Part shown: in pieces, positions 15,393 to 22,602 of the stretch
Numbering within the stretch: the first letter of the stretch is position 1
Layout: each line of letters starts with the position of its first letter
NCBI GenBank assembly: GCA_964413535.1
Contig: CAYPTB010000056.1
Location: 1 to 41,703 of the forward strand
Direction of reading: 5' to 3'
Length of the DNA stretch: 41,703 bases
DNA from: CAYPTB01 sp964413535
GTDB lineage: Bacteria; Planctomycetota; UBA1135; GCA-002686595
Program-made: the position numbers and the translations under genes
Notes under the pieces: generated by a model
The model's database searches: none
What the model was told of the DNA's origin: nothing
What the model saw: the letters and a program-made list of their open reading frames with translations, nothing else

Positions 15393-16001
15393 ATGAAGAC
15401 GAAACTCTGGATCGCGCCGTTCTTGTTGCTGCCGCTCGGTGCGGCCGTCGCGTCTTCGCAGGACACCAAGGCCAGGGATGCCTCCGCGAAGTCCGACGAT
15501 CCGATGATGGAGAAGATGAAGGAGCTCGGGACGCCCGGACCGGCTCACCGCGTGCTCGACCCGAAGGTCGGCAAGTGGAACTGGAAGATGAAGATGTTCA
15601 TGAAGCCCGGCGGGACGCCGGACGAGAGCACGGGCACGTCCGAGGTCGCGTGGGTGATGGACGACCACTACCTGCAGGAGGAGACGACCGGGAGCTTCCA
15701 AGGCCAGCCCTTCGAGGGGCTCGGCACGTTCGGCTACGACAACCTGAAGAAGAAGTACGTCACGTCCTTCATCAGCAACTGCGGGACGGGGATCGGCCTC
15801 GCCGAAGGCACGTACGACCCCGCAAGCAAGACCTTCACCTACACGGGAGAGGCGCCGGACATGATGTCCGGCAAGTACGTTCGCTCGCGCTTGGTCGAGC
15901 GCTGGACCGACGACGACCATGCGGTGGTGCAGTCCTTCACTCCAGGGCCGGACGGGAAGGACTTCATGTGTATGGAGATCAGCTACTCGCGCGCGAAGTA
16001 G
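15393..16001 (+). CDS. Exported DUF1579 family protein
   Basis: 202 residues from ATG 15393, where a signal peptide starts (MKTKLWIAPFLLLPLGAAVA); the open frame upstream of it looks non-coding. The mature part carries the DUF1579 pattern: AHRVLDPKVGKWNWKMKMFM near the start, VAWVMDDHYLQEE in the middle, GLGTFGYDNLKKKYV, then GTYDPASKTFTYTGE. These are small beta-barrel-like proteins of unknown function, often exported. A strong hairpin follows and separates it from the convergent peroxiredoxin gene. Confidence 0.82.
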   Translation: MKTKLWIAPFLLLPLGAAVASSQDTKARDASAKSDDPMMEKMKELGTPGPAHRVLDPKVGKWNWKMKMFMKPGGTPDESTGTSEVAWVMDDHYLQEETTGSFQGQPFEGLGTFGYDNLKKKYVTSFISNCGTGIGLAEGTYDPASKTFTYTGEAPDMMSGKYVRSRLVERWTDDDHAVVQSFTPGPDGKDFMCMEISYSRAK

Positions 16002-16026
16002 GAAAGAGAGACTCCTCACCCATGAA

Positions 16027-16064
16027 TCGGGGCCGAGCTCGCCGATCGGCGGGCTCGGCCCCGA
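16027..16064. terminator. Bidirectional terminator-like hairpin
   Basis: TCGGGGCCGAGC (16027-16038) pairs perfectly with GCTCGGCCCCGA (16053-16064), and the loop can itself fold (CGCCGATCGGCG). It lies in the 73-bp gap between the convergent DUF1579 and peroxiredoxin genes. Confidence 0.7.
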
Positions 16065-16074
16065 GTGCGGACCC

Positions 16075-16749
16075 CTACTTGGGCGTCGCGGGCAGGCTCT
16101 TCTTGTTCAGGTAAAAGTCGAAGCGCTCGTACTCCTTGTGGCTCTCGCGCTCCGCCACCTCGTCGACGGTCTTCGGCGGCGGGACGACGACCTTCTCGCC
16201 GGGCTTCCAGTTGACGGGCGTCGCGCAACTGTTCGCGTCGGCGGTCTGCAGCGCGGTGACGAGCCGCTCGACCTCGTCCAGGTTGCGGCCGACGTTGAGC
16301 GGGTAGGAGATGAGCGCACGCACCGTGCGCTTGGGATCGATCACGAAGACCGTGCGGACGGTGACGGTCGCCGACTCGCCGGGGTGGATCATCCCGTACA
16401 GGCTCGCGACCTTCATGTCGAGGTCGGCGATGAGCGGGAAGGGGATCTCGACGTCCAGGATCTGCTTCAGGTTCTGGCGCCAAGCCAGGTGGCTGTGGAT
16501 CGAGTCGATCGAGAGCCCGATCAGCTTCACGCCGAGCTTCGTGAACGCAGGGACGCGTTTCGCGAAGTCCGTGAGCTCGGTCGAGCAGACCGGCGTGAAG
16601 TCGGCCGGGTGGCTGAACAGGATCGCCCAACTCTTGCCCTGCCACTCGCTGAACTGGATCGGTCCCTGGGTCGTGACGGCGTTGAAGTCGGGGGCGGTGT
16701 CGCCGATGCGCGGCATCGCGCGCGGAGTGGTGGTAGCGGTGTCGGTCAT
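16075..16749 (-). CDS. Peroxiredoxin, Prx6/1-Cys type
   Basis: 224 residues. It reduces hydrogen peroxide and organic peroxides using a peroxidatic Cys. The active site is FTPVCSTE (C55) preceded by WAILFSHPADF, and R-containing downstream segments (RTVFVIDPKRTVRALISYPL) and the TPVNWKPGEKVVVPP segment are typical of the Prx6 subgroup with its long C-terminal domain. Length fits the group. It is cytosolic, with no signal peptide. TGAGGAG lies about 6 bases before the ATG, confirming the start. Palindromic element 2 begins 39 bases upstream of the start codon. Confidence 0.93.
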   Translation of the reverse strand: MTDTATTTPRAMPRIGDTAPDFNAVTTQGPIQFSEWQGKSWAILFSHPADFTPVCSTELTDFAKRVPAFTKLGVKLIGLSIDSIHSHLAWRQNLKQILDVEIPFPLIADLDMKVASLYGMIHPGESATVTVRTVFVIDPKRTVRALISYPLNVGRNLDEVERLVTALQTADANSCATPVNWKPGEKVVVPPPKTVDEVAERESHKEYERFDFYLNKKSLPATPK

Positions 16750-16787
16750 GTCTTGCTCCTCAGTGGTTCGACGCGCAGCAGGATAGG

Positions 16788-16892
16788 GGTAATACCGAGC
16801 CAGTCCAGTTTTTCACCCTTCCGCGCAAAGCGCATCGGGTCTCCACCACGCAGTCGCGGAAGGGTGAAAAACTGGACTGGCTCGGTATTACC
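16788..16892. repeat. Long palindromic element, copy 2
   Basis: Arms 16788-16825 and 16855-16892 are perfect reverse complements (38 bp) around a 29-base loop. The left arm core is TACCGAGCCAGTCCAGTTTT followed by TCACCCTTCCGCG (subtype B). It fills the space between the divergently oriented peroxiredoxin start and the end of the DUF819 gene. The right arm provides that gene's TAA stop (16888-16890). The loop half next to the left arm matches copy 3 read on the opposite strand, so copies 2 and 3 are inverted relative to each other. Confidence 0.92.
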
Positions 16893-18099
16893 GCAGGAGC
16901 TCCGCCACCAGGATGCCCAGGTAGGTGCCGGCGGCCGTGCCGAGGGAACCGACCAGGATGGCGGGCAGGACGAGGTCCGCGCGGCCGAGGCTGCGCGCGA
17001 GCGCCAGCGCCGACGTCCCGCCGCCGATGTTCGCCTGCGACGCCACGGCCGCCACGTCCCAGTCCAGCCGGAAGAGCCAGGCGGCGCCGAAACACACGAG
17101 CCCGTGCACGGCGATCACGATCGCGGCGAAGGCGAACAAGACGTGCGCTTGCTGGCCGAGCTCGCGCAGCGTCGACAGGTCGCACAGCGTTCCGATGACC
17201 GCCAGGAACAAGTAGATCGCGAACATGCCGAGCACCCGCATCCCGCTGAGCCGCGCGATGGCCGGCACCTGTGCGAGCGCCAGCGCGAGCGTCGTGAGGA
17301 CGATCGCCTTCGGGACTTGCACCGCGCTCCCCACCTCCGTGAGCGCGTCGTTCAAGATCCCTGTCAGCGCCGTCGACGCCCAGTAGGCGCCCGCGCCCAG
17401 TGCGAGCAGGACGCCGAGGTGGATGGGCTCGACGCATTCGGAGTCGGGAGTACGGAGCCAGTCCAGTTCATCACCCTTCCGCTCCGCCGTTTCCGAGAGC
17501 CGATGCGCCTTGCGCGGAAGGGTGAAAAACTGGACTGGCTCCGTATTCCGTCGCAGGAGCCGCGGGATGGCGATCGTCGCCACCATCCAGATCGTCGTCA
17601 TGATGGCGTCGACCGCGTTGACGCCGGTGTAGAGCGCGCCGTCCTTGGCGACGCCGTACTCGACGGCGACCATGTTCAGGTTCGCGCTCCCGCCGATGTA
17701 CGTGCCCGCGAACATGCCCCCCACGGCGTGCGCGAGCTCGCCGATCGTCGCCGGCCCGTCGATCGCGCGCATCCCGACGAACACGCCGAGCATCGTCCCG
17801 ACCGCTCCCGCGCCGAACAGGAACAGCATCGCGCCGCCCGCGCGCCGCACGTCGGCCAAGCTCACCTGCAGGAGCAGCCAGAAGACCCCGATGTACACCC
17901 CGTAGTCGAAGATCCCGTCGTACAGCGGGACGTCGGGCGAATAGACCGGCACCACTCCCAGGTTCGCGGCGACCGCAACCACGACGATCACGAGCAACGC
18001 GCTCCCCAGGTGCCGCAGGAACGTGCGCCGCACGAGCCACTCCGACAGCGCGACCGCGAGCGAGAGCACCGCGAGGACGTACAGCGGATCGCGCGTCAC
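16888..18099 (-). CDS. DUF819 family integral membrane protein with an in-frame palindromic insert
   Basis: 403 residues, about ten predicted transmembrane helices, matching DUF819 (YjcL-like) in segments such as VYIGVFWLLLQVSLADVRRA, GTYIGGSANLNMVAVEY and SQANIGGGTSALALARSLG. The family consists of predicted transporters with no proven substrate. After IPRLLRR, about residues 181-216 are encoded by palindromic element 3 (NTEPVQFFTLPRKAHRLSET and on to DWLRTP), a hydrophilic stretch between two helices that relatives should lack. Removing it leaves about 368 residues. The start is GTG 18097-18099, without a clear ribosome-binding site. The stop TAA lies in element 2. The reading frame is otherwise intact, so the insertion has been tolerated. 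Confidence 0.85.
   Translation of the reverse strand: MTRDPLYVLAVLSLAVALSEWLVRRTFLRHLGSALLVIVVVAVAANLGVVPVYSPDVPLYDGIFDYGVYIGVFWLLLQVSLADVRRAGGAMLFLFGAGAVGTMLGVFVGMRAIDGPATIGELAHAVGGMFAGTYIGGSANLNMVAVEYGVAKDGALYTGVNAVDAIMTTIWMVATIAIPRLLRRNTEPVQFFTLPRKAHRLSETAERKGDELDWLRTPDSECVEPIHLGVLLALGAGAYWASTALTGILNDALTEVGSAVQVPKAIVLTTLALALAQVPAIARLSGMRVLGMFAIYLFLAVIGTLCDLSTLRELGQQAHVLFAFAAIVIAVHGLVCFGAAWLFRLDWDVAAVASQANIGGGTSALALARSLGRADLVLPAILVGSLGTAAGTYLGILVAELLR
17447..17549. repeat. Long palindromic element, copy 3, inside a coding sequence
   Basis: Arms 17447-17482 and 17514-17549 (36 nt) pair with three mismatches around a 31-base loop. On the minus strand the order is the same as copy 2 on the plus strand, including the loop motif GCGCAAGGCGCATCGG. 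It is wholly inside the DUF819 gene and is translated without a stop. The frames on both strands through it are largely open. Its mismatches suggest that it is older than, or drifting under coding constraint compared with, copies 2 and 4. Confidence 0.92.
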
Positions 18100-18152
18100 G
18101 GCGGCGGATGGTACGGGACGAGCCGCCGCCTCCGTATTCCGCTTCCGGGCAT

Positions 18153-18171
18153 CCTGAGCGGGTTGGTCAGG
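18153..18171. promoter_or_regulatory. Candidate operator upstream of the Rrf2 gene
   Basis: CCTGA (18153-18157) and TCAGG (18167-18171) form an inverted repeat with a 9-base spacer, followed by AT-rich GATTTATC and TTGACA (18179-18184). Rrf2 proteins often bind such sites in their own promoters. The match is to general form only. Confidence 0.3.
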
Positions 18172-18236
18172 ATTTATCGTTGACAGATCCGGGGGGGCGC
18201 GGGGATCGTTGGCTCCACCGGAACGGGAGACTGCTC

Positions 18237-18746
18237 GTGACGATCTCCAAGCGCTGCGAGTACGCCCTGCGTGCGCTGATCGACATCGGCCTGGCGGCCG
18301 AGCTCGGGCAAGCGCGCGTGCGGATCGGGGCGCTCGCGCGTCACGAGCGCATCTCGGAGGCGTTCCTCGGACAGATCCTGCTGCAGCTCAACGAGGCGGG
18401 ATTCCTCGAGAGCCGGCGCGGGCGCGACGGGGGTTACTCGCTCGCGCGGCCGATGGAAGAGATCTCGATGGGAGAGATCGTGCGGCTCGTGGACGGGCCG
18501 ATTGCGCCGATCTCGTGCGTGAGCCTGACGGCGTACGAGCGCTGCTCGTGCCCCGACGAGGATCACTGCGGGCTGCGCATGCTCATGCTCGACGTGCGGA
18601 ACGCGACGAGCGGCATCCTCGACGGGCACACGCTGGACGACGTCGTGCAGGTGACCCTGCGCAAGATGCGGCGCGACAAGGTCCCGTTCGGGCTGCTCGA
18701 CGGGGGCGGCGCGAAGGGCAAGCCGAAGCGGAAGGAGCGCGGATGA
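18237..18746 (+). CDS. Rrf2 family transcription regulator with cysteine cluster
   Basis: 169 residues from GTG 18237 (GGGAG upstream). The start is chosen because Rrf2 proteins begin with this pattern (TISKRCEYALRALIDIGLAA). A winged helix-turn-helix covers residues 1-80 (ISEAFLGQILLQLNEAGFLE, RRGRDGGYSLARP). The segment PISCVSLTAYERCSCPDEDH then C has four cysteines in the place where IscR-type members hold an iron-sulfur cluster, so it may sense iron-sulfur status, redox or sulfur supply. The C-terminus ends in a lysine-rich tail. It overlaps the transporter gene by 4 bases (ATGA), so it probably controls that transporter. Confidence 0.9.
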   Translation: MTISKRCEYALRALIDIGLAAELGQARVRIGALARHERISEAFLGQILLQLNEAGFLESRRGRDGGYSLARPMEEISMGEIVRLVDGPIAPISCVSLTAYERCSCPDEDHCGLRMLMLDVRNATSGILDGHTLDDVVQVTLRKMRRDKVPFGLLDGGGAKGKPKRKERG

Positions 18747-20599
18747 GCGACCAAACCCTGCTGCTCCTCGTCGTCGGCGTGACGATCGTCCTCTACATCA
18801 CCCAGGTGATCCGCATCGAGGTGACGTCCCTGTTCGTGATCGTGGTACTCCCTGCGCTCGGGATCCTCGACGGCAAGGAGGCTCTGTCCGGCTTCTCGAG
18901 CTCGGCCACGCTCACCGTCGGATCGATGCTCGTGCTGAGCGTCGCCCTCGAGCGCGCGGGCGTCGTCGACTACGCGGCGCGCCTGTTGTCGCGCGGGAAG
19001 GGTTCGGGGATCCGCGGCCTGCTCGTCGTCCTGGCCGTGCCGACGGCGGTGATCAGCGCCTTCATCAACAACACGCCCGTGGTAGCACTCATGATCCCCG
19101 TGACGCTGACGCTCGCGCGGCGCGCCGGGATCGCTCCGTCGAAGGTCCTGCTCCCGGTGAGCTACTTCTCCATCCTGGGAGGCACGTGCACCCTGTTCGG
19201 GACGTCCACGAACATCATCGTGAACGATCTCTACCGGCAGTCCGGCGGTCCGGGGCTCGGAGTCTTCGAGTTCGCGCCGCTCGGCATCGTGTACTGCGTC
19301 GTGGGAATCTCCTACATCCTGCTCTTCGCGCCGCGCTTGCTTCCCGATCGAAAGGGTTTCTCCGACCTCGTCGCCGTCCAGGCGCCGGGACACTTCGTGA
19401 CGGAGGTGACGCTCAAGCCGGGCAGCAAGCACGCGGGCCGCACGCTGGCGCAGGTCTTCCCGCCGGCGCGGGAGATCACCGTCATCGAAGTCGTGCGCGG
19501 CGAGGAGCCCTACATGAAGCCCGCCGGCGACTTCGTGCTCGAGGAAGGCGACATGCTCTTCGTGGAGTCGACGGCGCGCCCGATCTACCACGTGATGGCG
19601 GACCCGGAGCTCGAGCGCGGGACGGCGGTGGAGGACGACAAGCTCGTCCCGCTCTTCGAATTGCTCGCAGGCGAGGCGTTGGAGGGCGCGGACGGGGAGT
19701 CGAACGACGCCGCGTCCCCCGGTGACGAGCGTGTCGGGAACGTCGACTTGCGCATCGCGGAAGCCATCGTCACGCCCAACTCGACCTTCATCGGCCGGCG
19801 CGTGCGCGCCCTCGGTCTCAGCCGCAAGCACGGTGTGCAGGTGCTGGCCCTGCGGCGCCTGGGGCGCCGGCACCAGTACAAGCTCCTCGACCTCTCCCTG
19901 CGCGCGGGCGACGTGTTGCTCGTGCAGGGCGAGCCGGAGTCGTTGCGGCTCCTGGCGGAGGAAGGCGACGTCATCCTGGTCGAGGGCGTCGAGCGCTCGC
20001 TCACGTTCCCCGAGAAGGCCCCGCTGGCCCTCGGCATCCTCGCCGCCGTCGTCGTCCTCGCGGCGCTCGAAGTCGCGCCGATCGTGATGCTCGCGCTCGC
20101 GGGAGTGGGTCTCATGCTGCTCACGCGCTGCATCGACGCTCGCGACACGGTGCGCGCCCTCGATCCCCAGGTGATCCTCTTGCTGGCGGGCACGATCCCC
20201 CTGGGCCTCGCCATGGAGAAGTCGGGCCTGGCCGGCGAGATCGCGACGAAGTTCGTCGAGCTCGTGGGCGATCGCGGGACGTGGGTGATCATCGCCGGGC
20301 TGTACGTCCTGACGATCACGCTGACCGAGATCGTCTCCAACAACGCGTGCGCCGTGCTGCTGACGCCCATCGCGCTCGGGATCGCGACACAGGTCGGCAT
20401 GGACGCGAAGCCGCTCATGATGGCGATCGCCTTCGGCGCGAGCGCGAGCTTCGCCACGCCCATCGGCTACCAGACGAACACGTTGGTGATGGGTCCGGGC
20501 GGCTACAAGTTCGTCGATTACTTCCGCATCGGGCTGCCGCTGAACCTCGTCATGGCGGCGACCGCGTCGCTCCTGATCCCCTGGTTCTTCCCTCCCTGA
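18743..20599 (+). CDS. SLC13/DASS-type permease with two TrkA-C (RCK_C) domains
   Basis: 618 residues from ATG 18743 (GGAG upstream, overlapping the Rrf2 stop). Two membrane halves carry the family's paired motifs (INNTPVVALMIPVTL near residue 110 and SNNACAVLLTPIALGIA near residue 533). Between them are two RCK_C domains, about 216-289 (LKPGSKHAGRTLAQVFPPAR) and about 334-416 (VTPNSTFIGRRVRALGL). Proteins of this layout carry sulfate, dicarboxylates or other anions, coupled to sodium. The Rrf2 neighbour favours sulfur compounds, but this is inference. It sits in the inner membrane. Confidence 0.9.
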   Translation: MSDQTLLLLVVGVTIVLYITQVIRIEVTSLFVIVVLPALGILDGKEALSGFSSSATLTVGSMLVLSVALERAGVVDYAARLLSRGKGSGIRGLLVVLAVPTAVISAFINNTPVVALMIPVTLTLARRAGIAPSKVLLPVSYFSILGGTCTLFGTSTNIIVNDLYRQSGGPGLGVFEFAPLGIVYCVVGISYILLFAPRLLPDRKGFSDLVAVQAPGHFVTEVTLKPGSKHAGRTLAQVFPPAREITVIEVVRGEEPYMKPAGDFVLEEGDMLFVESTARPIYHVMADPELERGTAVEDDKLVPLFELLAGEALEGADGESNDAASPGDERVGNVDLRIAEAIVTPNSTFIGRRVRALGLSRKHGVQVLALRRLGRRHQYKLLDLSLRAGDVLLVQGEPESLRLLAEEGDVILVEGVERSLTFPEKAPLALGILAAVVVLAALEVAPIVMLALAGVGLMLLTRCIDARDTVRALDPQVILLLAGTIPLGLAMEKSGLAGEIATKFVELVGDRGTWVIIAGLYVLTITLTEIVSNNACAVLLTPIALGIATQVGMDAKPLMMAIAFGASASFATPIGYQTNTLVMGPGGYKFVDYFRIGLPLNLVMAATASLLIPWFFPP

Positions 20600-20791
20600 G
20601 ACGCGGCAGCGGACCCTTCCTGCGAAGGATGTTCGCGGTACACGGAACTCGTTTCGACGTCGTGTTGTGCGGGGATGGAAGTGCTCCTCCTGCCGCTCCG
20701 GCGCGGGATAGGTTTCTCGCGTGGATGCTCCATCGGGAGCGCTCCGCCCAGCTCGATCCCGAGCACCAACCCCGCGAAACCGATTCCGCAG

Positions 20792-22243
20792 ATGAACCGC
20801 AAGATCCTCACTGCTCCCCTGCTGCTCGCGCTGTCCGCGAGCGGTGCGAGCGCGTTCTCCCCCGCCGAAGAATTCATCGCGACGAGTCGCGTCAGCGCCG
20901 ACTGCAGCATCGACAGCGCGATCCGCGGCGCTCAAGGGCCCGTGTTCATGGTCGTGGCCAGTACCGACCCGACCTTCCAACATGGCGTCTTCAAGCTCGG
21001 AATGGGCACGCTCGACGCGAGCGGCAACGGCCAGCACACGGCGCTCATCCGCGACCCGGAAGTGTTGCCGCCGAACTTCGTCATCCACGTGCGCGCCGCT
21101 TACCTCGCGCGCCGCGGCATGCGTTGGACCGAGACGAAGACGCTGGTCTTGAACGCCATCCCGAGCGAGCGCATCGACTTCACGTGGGCGCCCGATTGCC
21201 TGAGCATCTCCACCGGCGAGAGCCTCGAGAACCAGTGGAACCCGGTCGGCGTGCGCGTGTTCGCCGACACGCACCACCCGACGCTGCCCTCGCTGGCGAT
21301 CGCGCTCGACTCCGCGAATCCGAGCCCCGAGATGGACCTCCTCACGCCCGGCGCCGGTCCCGGAAACGTCGACGCGTGGGAGAAGCTGCTGGTCGTCGCC
21401 GGCAACCACGGCGGCTTCGATTCCTCGAACAACGTCATGGTTCCGGTCGCGGAAGATCTCGGCGGCGTGGTGGTCTTCGACTTCGCGCAACCGACCTACC
21501 TCGACCGCATCACGCTCGTCGACGTCGACGCGCCCGGCGGCTTCATGCGCTGCTACGACGGCGCGACGTTGATCGACGAGATCGCACTCCCGATGACCGG
21601 CGACAACGGCGTGCAGACGATCGGCTTCCCCCTGCAGAAGGTCACGCGGCTCAAGGTCAACTTCAAGTGCGCGGCGGGCATCGCCGAGCTCTCCTACCTG
21701 CCGTGCGCCGAGCGCGTCAACTTCGACCACACGCTCACCGGGATCCCGCTCGGGCTGCGCGAGGGCGAGATCGTCGACGACGAGCTCCGCGCCGACTACG
21801 GCCTGCGCGTGAAGGCCGACTCGCACCACCCGACCAACCAGGGCCGCGCGATCCTGATCCGCGCCGACGGCCAGGTCCTCCCGAACGACGCCGAGCAGAT
21901 GGTGCTCGCCGTCGCGGCGCACCCGGACGACGCGAATCAGGACGGCGCGGTGGAGATCGCGACGCCCGAGCCGCTCGGCGGAGTCCTGGTCCTCGACTTC
22001 GACTTCGACGTCACTTGGAGGTCGGCGCGCGTCGCCGACATCGACGGCTCCGACACCGGGTTCTTCAAGGCGGAGGACGCCGCGGGGAACCTGCTCGGCA
22101 CCTTCCCGCTCACCGCCGGTCCCGACGGAGCGATCCAGGAGATCGCCCCCGGACTGTCGGGCGTGCGACGCATCAAGTTGAACGTACACGGCACCGGCGC
22201 GCTCGTCTCCCTGGACTACTGCGCCGACGCTCAGCCTCACTGA
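20792..22243 (+). CDS. Secreted protein with two tandem beta-rich repeats, function unknown
   Basis: 483 residues from ATG 20792, where the signal peptide begins (MNRKILTAPLLLALSASGAS). Residues about 126-305 and 307-478 are two copies of one domain. Both show an initial FTW/FDH strand, a HHPT motif (ADTHHPTLPS and ADSHHPTNQG), LGGVVVFDF and LGGVLVLDF, a VDVDAPGG / ADIDGSD loop, a VQTI / AIQEI strand and an end in LSYLPC or VSLDYC. I have seen this domain in exported proteins of such bacteria but cannot name it. The calcium-like aspartates and the repetition suggest a surface or matrix role. A strong hairpin follows. Confidence 0.7.
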   Translation: MNRKILTAPLLLALSASGASAFSPAEEFIATSRVSADCSIDSAIRGAQGPVFMVVASTDPTFQHGVFKLGMGTLDASGNGQHTALIRDPEVLPPNFVIHVRAAYLARRGMRWTETKTLVLNAIPSERIDFTWAPDCLSISTGESLENQWNPVGVRVFADTHHPTLPSLAIALDSANPSPEMDLLTPGAGPGNVDAWEKLLVVAGNHGGFDSSNNVMVPVAEDLGGVVVFDFAQPTYLDRITLVDVDAPGGFMRCYDGATLIDEIALPMTGDNGVQTIGFPLQKVTRLKVNFKCAAGIAELSYLPCAERVNFDHTLTGIPLGLREGEIVDDELRADYGLRVKADSHHPTNQGRAILIRADGQVLPNDAEQMVLAVAAHPDDANQDGAVEIATPEPLGGVLVLDFDFDVTWRSARVADIDGSDTGFFKAEDAAGNLLGTFPLTAGPDGAIQEIAPGLSGVRRIKLNVHGTGALVSLDYCADAQPH

Positions 22244-22293
22244 GCGCCGCACCGGTTCCGATCGAAGGCATCCGTAGGCAGCATGGCTCTCTC

Positions 22294-22320
22294 GGCCGGG
22301 CGGCGATGGGCCGCCCGGCC
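22294..22320 (+). terminator. Strong hairpin downstream of the two-repeat protein
   Basis: GGCCGGGCGGC (22294-22304) pairs perfectly with GCCGCCCGGCC (22310-22320) around GATGG, followed by CCCCCTATT. It lies 51 bases after the stop codon and is likely to be the gene's terminator. Confidence 0.7.
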
Positions 22321-22602
22321 CCCTATTCCGACCTACTCCGCGATTTCGCTCCGGCCTCGGGCCGTCTCTCTCGACCAAACGCTTCAGTTGAAGGTAGCTG
22401 GCGCTCACGCGCCGCACCGAACGCGACTAGCGATGAAGGGAGAGGGACGGCCCGAGGTCGGCGCGCGACCGGACCGCGAACTCGCGCAAGGCGAGCGTCG
22501 GTTCGGCGCGGAGCGAAGAGGAATACCAACGACTGGGTAGTTCGAGGGGCGCCGTTCCGCCACGCGTTGCCAGACGTCTCCGCCTCAGCGTAGAACGTCT
22601 CC
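22321..22602. other. Remaining intergenic sequence before the DUF2254 gene
   Basis: Together with the hairpin this makes a gap of about 359 bp (22244-22602). I see no gene, no clear promoter hexamers and no repeat in it, apart from short GC-rich self-complementary stretches around 22400-22420. Confidence 0.4.

Noticed and set aside
18563..22417. A very long open frame (over 1,200 codons) on the minus strand
   Set aside because: It lies opposite the Rrf2, permease and two-repeat protein genes, all of which have strong family motifs and good starts. Its own translation is arginine, histidine and aspartate rich, as expected for the antisense of GC-rich genes.
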